Shown: in pieces, positions 1 to 6,016 of the stretch
Numbering within the stretch: the first letter of the stretch is position 1
How the letters are laid out: every line of letters begins with the position of its first letter
From: an uncultured bacterium
Lineage (GTDB): Bacteria > Methylomirabilota > Methylomirabilia > Rokubacteriales > CSP1-6
Length of the DNA stretch: 9,127 nucleotides
Reading direction: 5' to 3'
NCBI GenBank assembly: GCA_946479205.1
Contig: CAMLFJ010000091.1
Span: forward strand, 1-9,127
The notes under the pieces: model-generated
Seen by the model: the letters and a program-made list of their open reading frames with translations, nothing else
What the model was told of the DNA's origin: nothing
Databases searched by the model: none
Made by a program: the position numbers and the translations under genes

Positions 1-340
1 CGATCCCGAAGAGGAAGCGCCCGCCCGACACCTGGTCGAGGGTCGCCACCGCCTTCGCGGTCTGGATCGGATCGCGCTGGACGACCAGGCACACCCCGGT
101 GGCGACCTGGAGCCGGGTGGTGACCGCGGCGGCCGCGGCGAGCGTGACGAACGGATCCATCACGTCGTAGTACTTCTTGGGCAGGTCGCCGCCCTGCGGG
201 AACGCGGAGGCGCGCGAGAGCGGGATGTGGGAGTGCTCCGGCGCCCAGAGCGAGCCGAGCCCGCGCTCCTCCAGCGCCCGGCCGAGCGCGGCCGGGCCGA
301 TCGAGTAGTCGGTGAAGAAGATCGCCGCGCCTGCGTCCAT
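1..340 (-). CDS. LLM-class (luciferase-like) flavin oxidoreductase, probably F420-dependent; 3' end missing
   Basis: Seen: from an ATG at 340 the minus strand reads open for 113 codons to the window edge, so the C-terminal part is missing. The protein begins MDAGAAIFFTDYSIGP. It carries the motif SLWAPEHSHIP near residues 30-40, then ATGVCLVVQRDPIQTAK and a GGRFLFGI stretch at the break. Established: this order (strand 1, an EHxHIP-type loop, the xRDPxxxAKxxATLDxxSGGRxxxGI block) is typical of bacterial luciferase-like monooxygenases, especially the F420-dependent LLM group. These are cytosolic TIM-barrel enzymes that use F420 or FMN for hydride transfer or oxygenation. Full-length members are roughly 280-350 residues, so about a third is present. 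The start is supported by a GAGGAGG ribosome binding site just upstream and by a matching promoter. It is divergent from the ABC importer operon. The substrate is unknown, and F420 versus FMN use cannot be decided from this fragment. Confidence 0.88.
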   Translation of the reverse strand, partial: MDAGAAIFFTDYSIGPAALGRALEERGLGSLWAPEHSHIPLSRASAFPQGGDLPKKYYDVMDPFVTLAAAAAVTTRLQVATGVCLVVQRDPIQTAKAVATLDQVSGGRFLFGI

Positions 341-364
341 GTGCCCTCCTCGGGTACCCGCGCG

Positions 365-393
365 AATCTAACGCCGCGGGCGGGGCCGGTCAA
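365..393 (-). promoter_or_regulatory. Sigma70-type promoter for the LLM oxidoreductase gene
   Basis: Read on the minus strand, a TTGACC -35 element (393-388) is followed, after exactly 17 bp, by TAGATT (370-365). Both are close to the consensus TTGACA/TATAAT in an otherwise very GC-rich background. Transcription would begin near 358, giving a leader of under 20 nt that includes the GAGGAGG ribosome binding site before the ATG at 340. The short phased repeats around 390-424 overlap the -35 element, so a repressor could act here. The match is by eye and not tested. Confidence 0.6.
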
Positions 394-424
394 CCGGGCC
401 CCGGCCACCGGGCCCGTTCAACCG

Positions 425-433
425 TGCTAGGAT
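425..433 (+). promoter_or_regulatory. Possible extended -10 promoter for the ABC importer operon
   Basis: TGCTAGGAT matches the extended -10 pattern TGnTAnnAT and sits about 35 bp before the binding-protein ATG at 468. I see no convincing -35 element 16-18 bp upstream, which extended -10 promoters can tolerate. The site lies at the edge of the phased ACCG repeats. This is a weak call based on one hexamer plus TG. Confidence 0.3.
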
Positions 434-456
434 GCCCGGCGAGTTGCGATCTCCCC

Positions 457-462
457 AGGAGG
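457..462 (+). promoter_or_regulatory. Ribosome binding site that fixes the start of the NitT/TauT binding protein
   Basis: AGGAGG lies 5 nt before the ATG at 468. The same frame is open from an earlier ATG at 432, but that start has no purine-rich site and would add 12 hydrophilic residues in front of the signal peptide. The site at 457-462 therefore decides for 468. Confidence 0.75.
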
Positions 463-467
463 ACTCC

Positions 468-1427
468 ATGGCAACGACGCTCATGGCTCGGCTGGCGCTG
501 GTGGCGGTGATCGGCACCCTCTTCCTTCCCGCCGGCGCCGCGGCCCAGGAAACGATCCGCATCGGCTGCCCCACCAAGACCTACTTCCCCACCATCCTCG
601 CCACCGTCGCGAAGGAGAAGGGGCTCTTCGAGAAGGAAGGCCTCCGGCCGGAGATCACCATCTATCGCGGCGGCGGCGAGACCTTCGAGGCGCTCGCCGC
701 GAACTCGGCGGACCTCGGCCCGGTCGCCGTCCCGCTGGTCGCCACCTCCCGCAAGCGCGGCGTGCTCACCAAGATCGTCGGCGGCAACGGCGACGAGTGG
801 TCGGGCTGGATCCTCGGGGTGAAGACCGCCTCCCCGATCAAGTCGGCCAAGGAGCTGGACGGCAAGAAGGTCGGCATCACCTCGGCCGGCTCCGGCACCG
901 ACACCCTCGCCCTCTGGGGCCAGAGCGAGCACAAGGTGACGTTCCAGCGGGTGCCGGTGGGCGGGGGCGGGCTCGTGCCCAACCTGCTCAACGACAACCT
1001 GGCCGCCGCGGTGATCTACTCCCCGCTCAGCTACCAGGTGGTCTCGGAGGGCAAGGTGCGCGTGCTGATGGACTTCGCGACCGCGATGCCGCCGAACCTC
1101 ATCGGGGGCTGGGCCGCGACCGAGAAGAACCTGACCGAGCGGCGCCCCTTCATCCAGAAGGGGCTCAACGCGCTCTACGGCGCGCTCGAGTACATGCGCA
1201 ACAACCCCGACTACGCGATCAAGACCATCGCGAGCAACAACGAGCTGTCGATGGAGATCGCCAAGATGGAGTACGAGAAGACCTTCCTCCGGCTCTCCCA
1301 GGATGGAAAGATGACGCTCGCCTCCGTGCAGAAGGCCATGGACCTGGCCGCCGCGAGCGGGGTGAAGGACATGGCGCCGGCCGCCGAGGTCTTCATGAAC
1401 ATGCCGATCAGCCCGACCAAGCCGTAG
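468..1427 (+). CDS. NitT/TauT-family ABC transporter substrate-binding protein (NMT1/SsuA-like)
   Basis: This 319-residue exported protein captures the substrate of the importer encoded directly downstream. Seen: residues 1-26 form a signal peptide (a hydrophobic run after MATTLMAR, ending GAAA before Q27). The mature part opens with IRIGCPTKTYFPTILATV and then KGLFEKEGL, the classic NMT1/THI5-like opening where a small molecule docks. Later come ETFEALAANSADLGPVAVP (around 71-89) and a DGKKVGIT segment (131-138), both landmarks of the SsuA/TauA/NrtA fold. Length is normal. Family members bind alkanesulfonates, taurine, nitrate, pyrimidine precursors of thiamin, or aromatic acids. The ligand here cannot be inferred. 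The start at 468 is supported by AGGAGG at 457-462. The permease gene follows after 9 nt, so this is very likely the first gene of the operon. Confidence 0.9.
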   Translation: MATTLMARLALVAVIGTLFLPAGAAAQETIRIGCPTKTYFPTILATVAKEKGLFEKEGLRPEITIYRGGGETFEALAANSADLGPVAVPLVATSRKRGVLTKIVGGNGDEWSGWILGVKTASPIKSAKELDGKKVGITSAGSGTDTLALWGQSEHKVTFQRVPVGGGGLVPNLLNDNLAAAVIYSPLSYQVVSEGKVRVLMDFATAMPPNLIGGWAATEKNLTERRPFIQKGLNALYGALEYMRNNPDYAIKTIASNNELSMEIAKMEYEKTFLRLSQDGKMTLASVQKAMDLAAASGVKDMAPAAEVFMNMPISPTKP

Positions 1428-1436
1428 CGACGGACG

Positions 1437-2192
1437 ATGCGCCGGCACGAGCGGTTCATCGTCGCCGCCGGCGTCCTCGGCCTCCTGGGCCTGTGGGAGG
1501 CGCTGGCCCGCCTGGGACGGCTCGACGCGAGCCTCGCGCCCGCGCCGAGCACGATCCTGGAGGCGCTGGGCCGGCTCCTCCGGCGTCCCGAGGTGCTGCA
1601 GAGCCTCGGGGTCACCGCGTGGGAAGCGCTCGCCGCCTTCGTGATCGCGGTGCCGGTGGGGCTGCTCATCGGCTTCACCCTCGCCGAGGTGCCGGGGCTG
1701 GGCGGCCTCCTCCGGCCCCTCGTCAACTTCCTGTTCGGGGTGCCCAAGTCGATCTTCCTGCCCGTCTTCATCCTCGTCTTCGGGGTGAGCATCCCGCAGA
1801 AGATCGCCTTCGGGGTCTTCACCACCATCTTCGTGCTGATCATGGGCGGCATCGCGGCGGTGCAGTCGGTGCCGCCCGAGCTGGTCACGGTGAGCCGGGT
1901 GTACGGGGCGACGCGACTCCAGATCATCCGGGAGATCTACCTCCCTGCGATGGCGCCCATCCTGCTCGAGTCGGCGCGGCTCGGCATGGTCTTCAACATC
2001 ACCGCGGTGCTCCTGTGCGAGATCTACGGCGCGCGCGACGGTATCGGCTACCGCATCGCGGCGTGGGGCGAGAACCTCCAGATGCCCCAGCTCTACGCCG
2101 CGCTCGTGCTGGTGGCGGTGGCCGCGGTGGCGGTCAACGAGGCGCTGCGCCTGGTGGAGACCCGCCTCGGCGCGTGGCGGCAACGGTCGTGA
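1437..2192 (+). CDS. NitT/TauT-type ABC transporter permease, first of two (SsuC-like)
   Basis: This 251-residue inner-membrane permease forms part of the translocation channel. Seen: an N-terminal membrane helix at about 7-22, then several hydrophobic segments (about 62-84, 94-116, 122-142, 172-192, 219-233). The cytoplasmic coupling loop is at about 145-174, where VSRVYGATRLQIIREIYLPA is the EAA-type motif that docks on the ATPase. Residues 99-110 (LFGVPKSIFLPV) match the signature of the family's membrane core. Length is normal for SsuC/TauC. The ATG at 1437 lies 9 nt after the binding-protein stop and has only a weak Shine-Dalgarno, suggesting translation by coupling. Its TGA overlaps the GTG of the ATPase gene (GTGA). 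A second, divergent permease lies after the ATPase, so a heterodimeric channel is likely (inference). Confidence 0.9.
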   Translation: MRRHERFIVAAGVLGLLGLWEALARLGRLDASLAPAPSTILEALGRLLRRPEVLQSLGVTAWEALAAFVIAVPVGLLIGFTLAEVPGLGGLLRPLVNFLFGVPKSIFLPVFILVFGVSIPQKIAFGVFTTIFVLIMGGIAAVQSVPPELVTVSRVYGATRLQIIREIYLPAMAPILLESARLGMVFNITAVLLCEIYGARDGIGYRIAAWGENLQMPQLYAALVLVAVAAVAVNEALRLVETRLGAWRQRS

Positions 2193-2962
2193 CCCGTTCG
2201 CTGGTCGCGATCCGCGGGGTGTCGCAGCGCTTCGGCGCGGACGGGGCCGGCGTGGTCGCGCTCGAGGGCATCGACCTCGAGATCCCGGATGGGCAATTCG
2301 TCTCGGTGGTCGGCCCCAGCGGGTGCGGCAAGTCCACCCTGCTCTCGCTCGTGGCGGGCCTGCGCGCGCCCTCGAGCGGCGCGGTCTTCTGCGACGGCGA
2401 GCCGATCACCGCCCCGATGCCCCGCAAGGTCGGGGTGATCTTCCAGGAGGCCAACCTCCTGCCCTGGCTCTCCGCGATCGACAACGTGGCGTTCCCCCTC
2501 AAGCTGCGCCGGGTGCCGAAGCGCGAGCGCCTCGAGGCCGCGGCGCGGATGCTCGCGCTGACCGGCCTCGCCGGCTTCGAGAGCCGGCTGCCGCACCAGC
2601 TCTCGGGGGGCATGAAGCAGCGCGTGGCGATCGCCCGCGGCCTCGTGCAGAACCCGGCGGTCCTGCTGATGGACGAGCCCTTCGCCTCCCTCGACGAGCA
2701 GACGCGGATGGTGCTGGGCGACGAGCTGCTCCGCATCTGGTCGGAGACGCGCAAGACGGTGCTGTTCGTGACCCACAGCCTCAACGAAGCGGTCTATCTC
2801 GCCGATCGCGTCGTCGTCCTGAGCGCCCGGCCCGGGCGCGTGGTGGACGACGTGGCGGTCGATCTGCCGCGCCCGCGCAGCTTCGCGATGAGCTCGAGCG
2901 AGCGCTTCGGGATCCTGAAGGACCGGATCTGGCAGCACATCAAGCACGCGGAGCGCCGGTGA
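2189..2962 (+). CDS. NitT/TauT-type ABC transporter ATP-binding protein (SsuB-like)
   Basis: This 257-residue cytoplasmic ATPase powers the importer. Seen: Walker A GPSGCGKST (42-50), Q-loop Q86 in VIFQEANLLPW, ABC signature LSGGM (138-142), Walker B VLLMDEP with D162 and E163, D-loop SLDE (167-170), and the switch histidine H196 in FVTHSLNEA. All catalytic elements are intact. The LPW after the Q-loop and the C-terminal region with LPRPR are typical of the SsuB/TauB/NrtD group. The GTG at 2189 was chosen because it forms a GTGA overlap with the preceding permease stop and puts the first beta-strand at the expected distance. The frame is open far upstream, but only as a shadow of the genes before it. 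Its own stop overlaps the next permease start in the same GTGA arrangement. Confidence 0.93.
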   Translation: MTRSLVAIRGVSQRFGADGAGVVALEGIDLEIPDGQFVSVVGPSGCGKSTLLSLVAGLRAPSSGAVFCDGEPITAPMPRKVGVIFQEANLLPWLSAIDNVAFPLKLRRVPKRERLEAAARMLALTGLAGFESRLPHQLSGGMKQRVAIARGLVQNPAVLLMDEPFASLDEQTRMVLGDELLRIWSETRKTVLFVTHSLNEAVYLADRVVVLSARPGRVVDDVAVDLPRPRSFAMSSSERFGILKDRIWQHIKHAERR

Positions 2963-3702
2963 CCCGCCTGCGCCTCGGCCAGGCCGCGCTCTACCTGGGC
3001 ATCCTCGCGGCCTGGGAGCTGCTGCCGCGCGCGGGCGTCGTCCCGCGCCTCTTCGTGCCGCCGCTCAGCGAGGCGCTCGGCACGCTCGTCGCCGACCGGC
3101 GCGAGTACCTGGGCAGCCTGCCCACCACCTTCGGCGAGATCGCGGTCTCCTACGTCATCGTCTGCGGCGGCGGCATCCTCGCGGGCCAGCTCATCGGCGC
3201 CTCGGCGGCGGCGCGGCGGATGCTGCTGCCGGTGCTGCGGAGCGCCTACGCGGTGCCGCTCGTCGTGCTCTACCCGGTGATGATGGTGTGGTTCGGCCTG
3301 GGCTCGGAGTCGAAGATCGCCTTCGCCTCGATCTACGCCTTCATCCCGACCCTGCTGACCGCGGTGGCCGGCGTGGCCGCGCTCAGCCCCGCGCTCGCCG
3401 AGACCGCCCGCGCGTTCGGAGCCACCCGCGCCCAGCAGATCCTCTACGTCTCCCTGCCCGCGAGCCTGCCGTCCATGGTGGCCGCGCTGCGCCTCGGGGG
3501 CGCGCTCGTGATCGTCGGCGTCATCGTGGCCCAGATGCTGGGCGCGGCCGACGGCCTCGGCTACCTGATCACCCGGCACCGCACCCTGCTCAACAGCCCC
3601 GGGGTCTACGCGGGCATCGTGCTCGTCCTCGGCATCACCGGCATGCACGAGATCCTTCTCCGCCGCCTCGAGCAGAAGGTGGCGGCCTATCGGCAGTCCT
3701 GA
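2959..3702 (+). CDS. NitT/TauT-type ABC transporter permease, second of two
   Basis: This 247-residue inner-membrane permease is clearly related to, but different in sequence from, the first permease of the operon. Seen: a hydrophobic N-terminal helix (about 9-23), further helices (about 60-80, 88-112, 119-140, 172-194, 207-225), and an EAA coupling loop at about 143-171 with ALAETARAFGATRAQQI, which is closer to consensus than the loop of the first permease. A PLVVLYPVMMVWFGLGSESK stretch near 100-119 matches the family core helix and loop. The GTG at 2959 forms a GTGA overlap with the ATPase stop. Known importers of this family usually build the channel from two copies of one permease. Two permeases flanking one ATPase gene suggest a heterodimer (inference), although one could be a paralogue for another binding protein. 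Confidence 0.9.
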   Translation: MTRLRLGQAALYLGILAAWELLPRAGVVPRLFVPPLSEALGTLVADRREYLGSLPTTFGEIAVSYVIVCGGGILAGQLIGASAAARRMLLPVLRSAYAVPLVVLYPVMMVWFGLGSESKIAFASIYAFIPTLLTAVAGVAALSPALAETARAFGATRAQQILYVSLPASLPSMVAALRLGGALVIVGVIVAQMLGAADGLGYLITRHRTLLNSPGVYAGIVLVLGITGMHEILLRRLEQKVAAYRQS

Positions 3703-3721
3703 CGCGAAGGAGATCCAGGCC

Positions 3722-4753
3722 ATGGCCCAGCAGATCCTCCCCACCACGGTGGTCGGCAGCTATCCCCAGCCCGACTGGCTCGTCGACCGGGCGATGCTGT
3801 CCAAGGGCGTCCCGCGGGTGCGCATGCAGGCGATGTGGCGGGTGCCGGAGGCGCTGCTCGAGCAGGCGCAGGACGACGCCACCATCGTCGCGATCCGGGA
3901 CATGGAGCGGGCCGGGATCGACATCATCAGCGACGGCGAGATCCGGCGCGAGAGCTACTCGAACCGCTTCGCGACCGCGCTGGAGGGCGTGGACGTGGAC
4001 CGGCCCGCCCTCATCACCGATCGCTACGGCAACCAGACGCAGGTCCCGCGCGTGGTGGCCCGGGTGCGCCGGGCCCGCCCGGTGGAGCTGCGCGACATGC
4101 AGTTCCTCCGTCGCCACACCGACCGCCCGGCCAAGATCACCCTGCCCGGCCCCTTCACGATGGCCCAGCAGGCGCGCAACGAGTTCTACCGCGACGTGGA
4201 GGAGCTGGCCATGGACCTCGCGGCCGCGGTGAACATGGAGGCGCACGAGCTGCAGGCCGCGGGCGCCGACGTGATCCAGCTGGACGAGCCCTGGCTGCGC
4301 AACGATCCCGAGGGCGCCAAGCGGTACGCGGTGCCGGTGATCAACCGCGCGCTCGCCGGCCTCACGGTTTCGACCGCGCTCCATCTCTGCTTCGGCTACG
4401 CGGCGGTGGTGAAGCACCAGAAGCCCACCGGCTACTCGTTCCTGCCCCAGCTCGCGGGCACCACCGCCCAGCAGATCTCCATCGAGGCGGCCCAGCCCCG
4501 GCTCGACCTGGGGGTGCTCGCCGAGCTGTCCGGCAAGTCGATCATGCTCGGGGTGATCGACCTCGGCGATCCCGCGGTCGAGACGATCGACCAGGTGACC
4601 GCGCGCATCCGCGCCGGGCTCGCCCACGTCCCCGCCGAGCGGCTGATCCTCGCCCCCGACTGCGGGATGAAGTACCTGTCCCGCGAGACCGCGTTCGGCA
4701 AGCTCTGCGCGCTCAGCGCGGGCGCGCGCGCGGTCCGCGCCCAGCTCGCCTAA
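3722..4753 (+). CDS. Stand-alone MetE-like (cobalamin-independent methionine synthase C-terminal family) methyl/alkyl transferase
   Basis: This 343-residue soluble zinc enzyme resembles the C-terminal catalytic barrel of MetE without the N-terminal domain. Seen: TTVVGSYPQ at 8-16 (MetE-like opening), SDGEIRRESY at 70-79 (the TDGE-type loop that binds the amino acid substrate in MetE), and VIQLDEPW at 184-191. The full zinc set of MetE appears present: H221 and C223 in HLC, E255 in ISIEAAQP, and C314 in APDCGMKY. Established: the family includes short core methionine synthases and epoxyalkane:coenzyme M transferase, all of which activate a thiolate on zinc. The methyl donor and acceptor cannot be told here. 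An AAGGAG site (3707-3712) precedes the ATG at 3722 by 9 nt, and the gene follows the permease stop by 19 nt. Its place between an importer and a crotonase argues for a catabolic role over housekeeping methionine synthesis. Confidence 0.85.
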   Translation: MAQQILPTTVVGSYPQPDWLVDRAMLSKGVPRVRMQAMWRVPEALLEQAQDDATIVAIRDMERAGIDIISDGEIRRESYSNRFATALEGVDVDRPALITDRYGNQTQVPRVVARVRRARPVELRDMQFLRRHTDRPAKITLPGPFTMAQQARNEFYRDVEELAMDLAAAVNMEAHELQAAGADVIQLDEPWLRNDPEGAKRYAVPVINRALAGLTVSTALHLCFGYAAVVKHQKPTGYSFLPQLAGTTAQQISIEAAQPRLDLGVLAELSGKSIMLGVIDLGDPAVETIDQVTARIRAGLAHVPAERLILAPDCGMKYLSRETAFGKLCALSAGARAVRAQLA

Positions 4754-4781
4754 CCCCCGCTCGCCCAGGAGGAGGAGTCCC

Positions 4782-5618
4782 ATGCCCGTGCTGCTGACCG
4801 ACGATCCCCGCCCCGGCGTCCGCCGGCTCACGCTGAACCGCCCGGAAAAGCGCAACGCGCTGAGCAACGAGCTGCGCGGCGCGATCCTCGACGCGCTGAA
4901 GGCCGCCGACGCGGATCCCGCGGTCCGCGTCTCGATCCTGCGCGGCGCCGGCCCCGCCTTCTCCTCCGGCTACGACCTCTCCGCCGACAACTCGGTGAAC
5001 CAGCCCTACTACTCGCCCGGCGGCCCGGGACAGTGGGCCCGGCACGTGGTGGACGGGTGGTTCACGATCTGGGACCTGGCCAAGCCGGTGATCGCCCAGG
5101 TGCACGGCTACTGCCTGGCCGGCGGCAGCGAGCTGGCCGCGTGCTGCGACCTGGTCTACGTGGCCGAGGACGCGCGCATCGGCTACCCGCCCACCCGCCT
5201 CATGAGCCCGCCCGACAACCAGTTCCACCCCTGGCTGATGGGCATGCGCACCGCCATGGAGATGTTCCTCACCGGTGACGCGATCACCGGCGCCGAGGCG
5301 GCCGCGCGCGGCTTCGCCAACCGCGCGGTCCCGGCCGCGGAGCTCGAGACGACGGTGCTCGGCATCGCCGAGCGCATCGCGCTCGTGCCCACCGAGCTGT
5401 CCCAGATCAACAAGCGGGCCGTCCACCGGGCGATGGAGATCATGGGGCTGCGCGCGGCGATCCGGGCGGGCACCGAGCTACAGGCGCTCGCGTTCACCAC
5501 CGCGGCCAGCCTCCAGTACCGCGCCCAGTTCAAGCGCGACGGTGGGAGCGTGCGCGATCTGCTGAGCCAGCGCGACGCCGCCTTCGGCGATTACCGCGAG
5601 CGCGACAAGCCGGGCTAG
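4782..5618 (+). CDS. Enoyl-CoA hydratase/isomerase (crotonase) family protein, one catalytic Glu replaced
   Basis: This 278-residue cytosolic crotonase-fold protein is expected to act on a CoA thioester. Seen: LTLNRPEKRNALS at 16-28 (family opening), oxyanion-hole segment AFSSGYDLS at 59-67, and the second oxyanion segment HGYCLAGGSELAACCDL at 108-124. E117 is in the position of the first catalytic glutamate of rat enoyl-CoA hydratase (Glu144). At the place of the second (Glu164, normally in a G-x-PE motif) the protein reads IGYPPTR, giving P137. Hydratase chemistry is therefore doubtful; isomerase, hydrolase, lyase or decarboxylase activity is possible. A Pro/Tyr/Gly-rich insertion lies around 70-84. 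A strong AGGAGGAGGAG (4767-4777) precedes the ATG. The gene is 28 nt after the MetE-like gene and is probably the last of the operon, with a hairpin directly after its stop. Confidence 0.88.
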   Translation: MPVLLTDDPRPGVRRLTLNRPEKRNALSNELRGAILDALKAADADPAVRVSILRGAGPAFSSGYDLSADNSVNQPYYSPGGPGQWARHVVDGWFTIWDLAKPVIAQVHGYCLAGGSELAACCDLVYVAEDARIGYPPTRLMSPPDNQFHPWLMGMRTAMEMFLTGDAITGAEAAARGFANRAVPAAELETTVLGIAERIALVPTELSQINKRAVHRAMEIMGLRAAIRAGTELQALAFTTAASLQYRAQFKRDGGSVRDLLSQRDAAFGDYRERDKPG

Positions 5619-5638
5619 GCTCATCCGAATGGATGAGC
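5619..5638 (+). terminator. Perfect 8-bp hairpin after the crotonase stop (possible terminator or operator)
   Basis: GCTCATCC and GGATGAGC are perfect inverted repeats around a GAAT loop, starting one base after the TAG of the crotonase gene. No T-run follows on either strand, so it is not a classic intrinsic terminator. It could slow or protect the 3' end of the operon transcript, or be a palindromic protein site in front of the small exported protein gene at 5667. Confidence 0.4.
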
Positions 5639-5666
5639 AAACATCGAGCCTCGAGGAGGCCGCGAA

Positions 5667-5990
5667 ATGAAGACATTCGTGGCGATGGCGCTGGCCGGGG
5701 TGGTGGCCGTCGCCGCGATCGGGGTGCCCCGGGCGTGGGCCGAGCACACGATCGTGCTGGGCCGGACCGACAGCACGCCGAGGACGCTCAGGATCGCGCC
5801 CGGTGACAAAGTGCGGTTCATCAACGCGACCGGCGGGAAGGCCCGGCTCTGGTTCTCGGACGGGCTCCGGCTAGTCGTGGAGCCGGGCGGGAGCGTGGTG
5901 AAGTTCGACCGACGCGGAACCTACGACTACAGCGTGTCCGTGAGCGAGACCAAGGCCAGCGCGCACAACGGCGAGGTGGTCGTCGACTGA
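5667..5990 (+). CDS. Small exported cupredoxin-like protein, probably not a type 1 copper protein
   Basis: This 107-residue protein has a clear signal peptide: MKTFVAMALAG, then a hydrophobic run ending AWA before E26. The mature part is only 82 residues, all beta-like. It has LRIAPGDKVRFINAT (41-55) and FDRRGTYDYSVSV (80-92), which match the strands of plastocyanin/azurin-type cupredoxins, where PGDxVxFxN and GxYxYxC are landmarks. The cysteine of the second motif is absent (SVSV instead of a C-x-x-H type loop), the protein has no cysteine at all, and the only histidines are H27 and H100. A type 1 copper site is therefore unlikely. It may be a structural relative or bind metal differently. 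AGGAGG at 5654-5659 supports the ATG at 5667. It lies 48 nt after the crotonase gene behind a hairpin, so it may be transcribed separately. The role is unknown. Confidence 0.72.
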   Translation: MKTFVAMALAGVVAVAAIGVPRAWAEHTIVLGRTDSTPRTLRIAPGDKVRFINATGGKARLWFSDGLRLVVEPGGSVVKFDRRGTYDYSVSVSETKASAHNGEVVVD

Positions 5991-6014
5991 GGCGGTCGCC
6001 TCGCGCGGACCGCC
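5991..6014. terminator. GC-rich hairpin between convergent genes
   Basis: GGCGGTC (5991-5997) and GACCGCC (6008-6014) form a perfect 7-bp stem with a 10-nt loop, filling almost all of the 26 bp between the convergent stop codons at 5990 and 6017. The position suggests a bidirectional terminator or a barrier to read-through. No T-run is present on either strand, which weakens the call. Confidence 0.45.
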
Positions 6015-6016
6015 GC

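Noticed and set aside
341..467. TPP, cobalamin or SAM riboswitch ahead of the importer operon, suggested by the NMT1/THI5-like and MetE-like genes
   Set aside because: I found none of the conserved core sequences such as CTGAGA of the TPP element, and the leader after the possible promoter is too short.
390..2183. 597-codon open frame on the minus strand, antisense to the binding protein and first permease
   Set aside because: It is rich in Arg, His, Gly, Glu and Asp with no domain pattern, as expected for the complement of GC-biased genes. The plus strand here encodes two clearly recognisable ABC proteins.
797..2188. Upstream extension of the ATPase frame to an ATG at 797
   Set aside because: The extra 464 codons are low-complexity Arg/Gly/Pro/Ala and overlap two real genes in another frame. 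The GTG at 2189 gives a normal SsuB-like length and a GTGA overlap.
3635..4867. 410-codon minus-strand frame antisense to the MetE-like gene
   Set aside because: No recognisable motif, and it spans the boundary of two plus-strand genes with intact catalytic residues.
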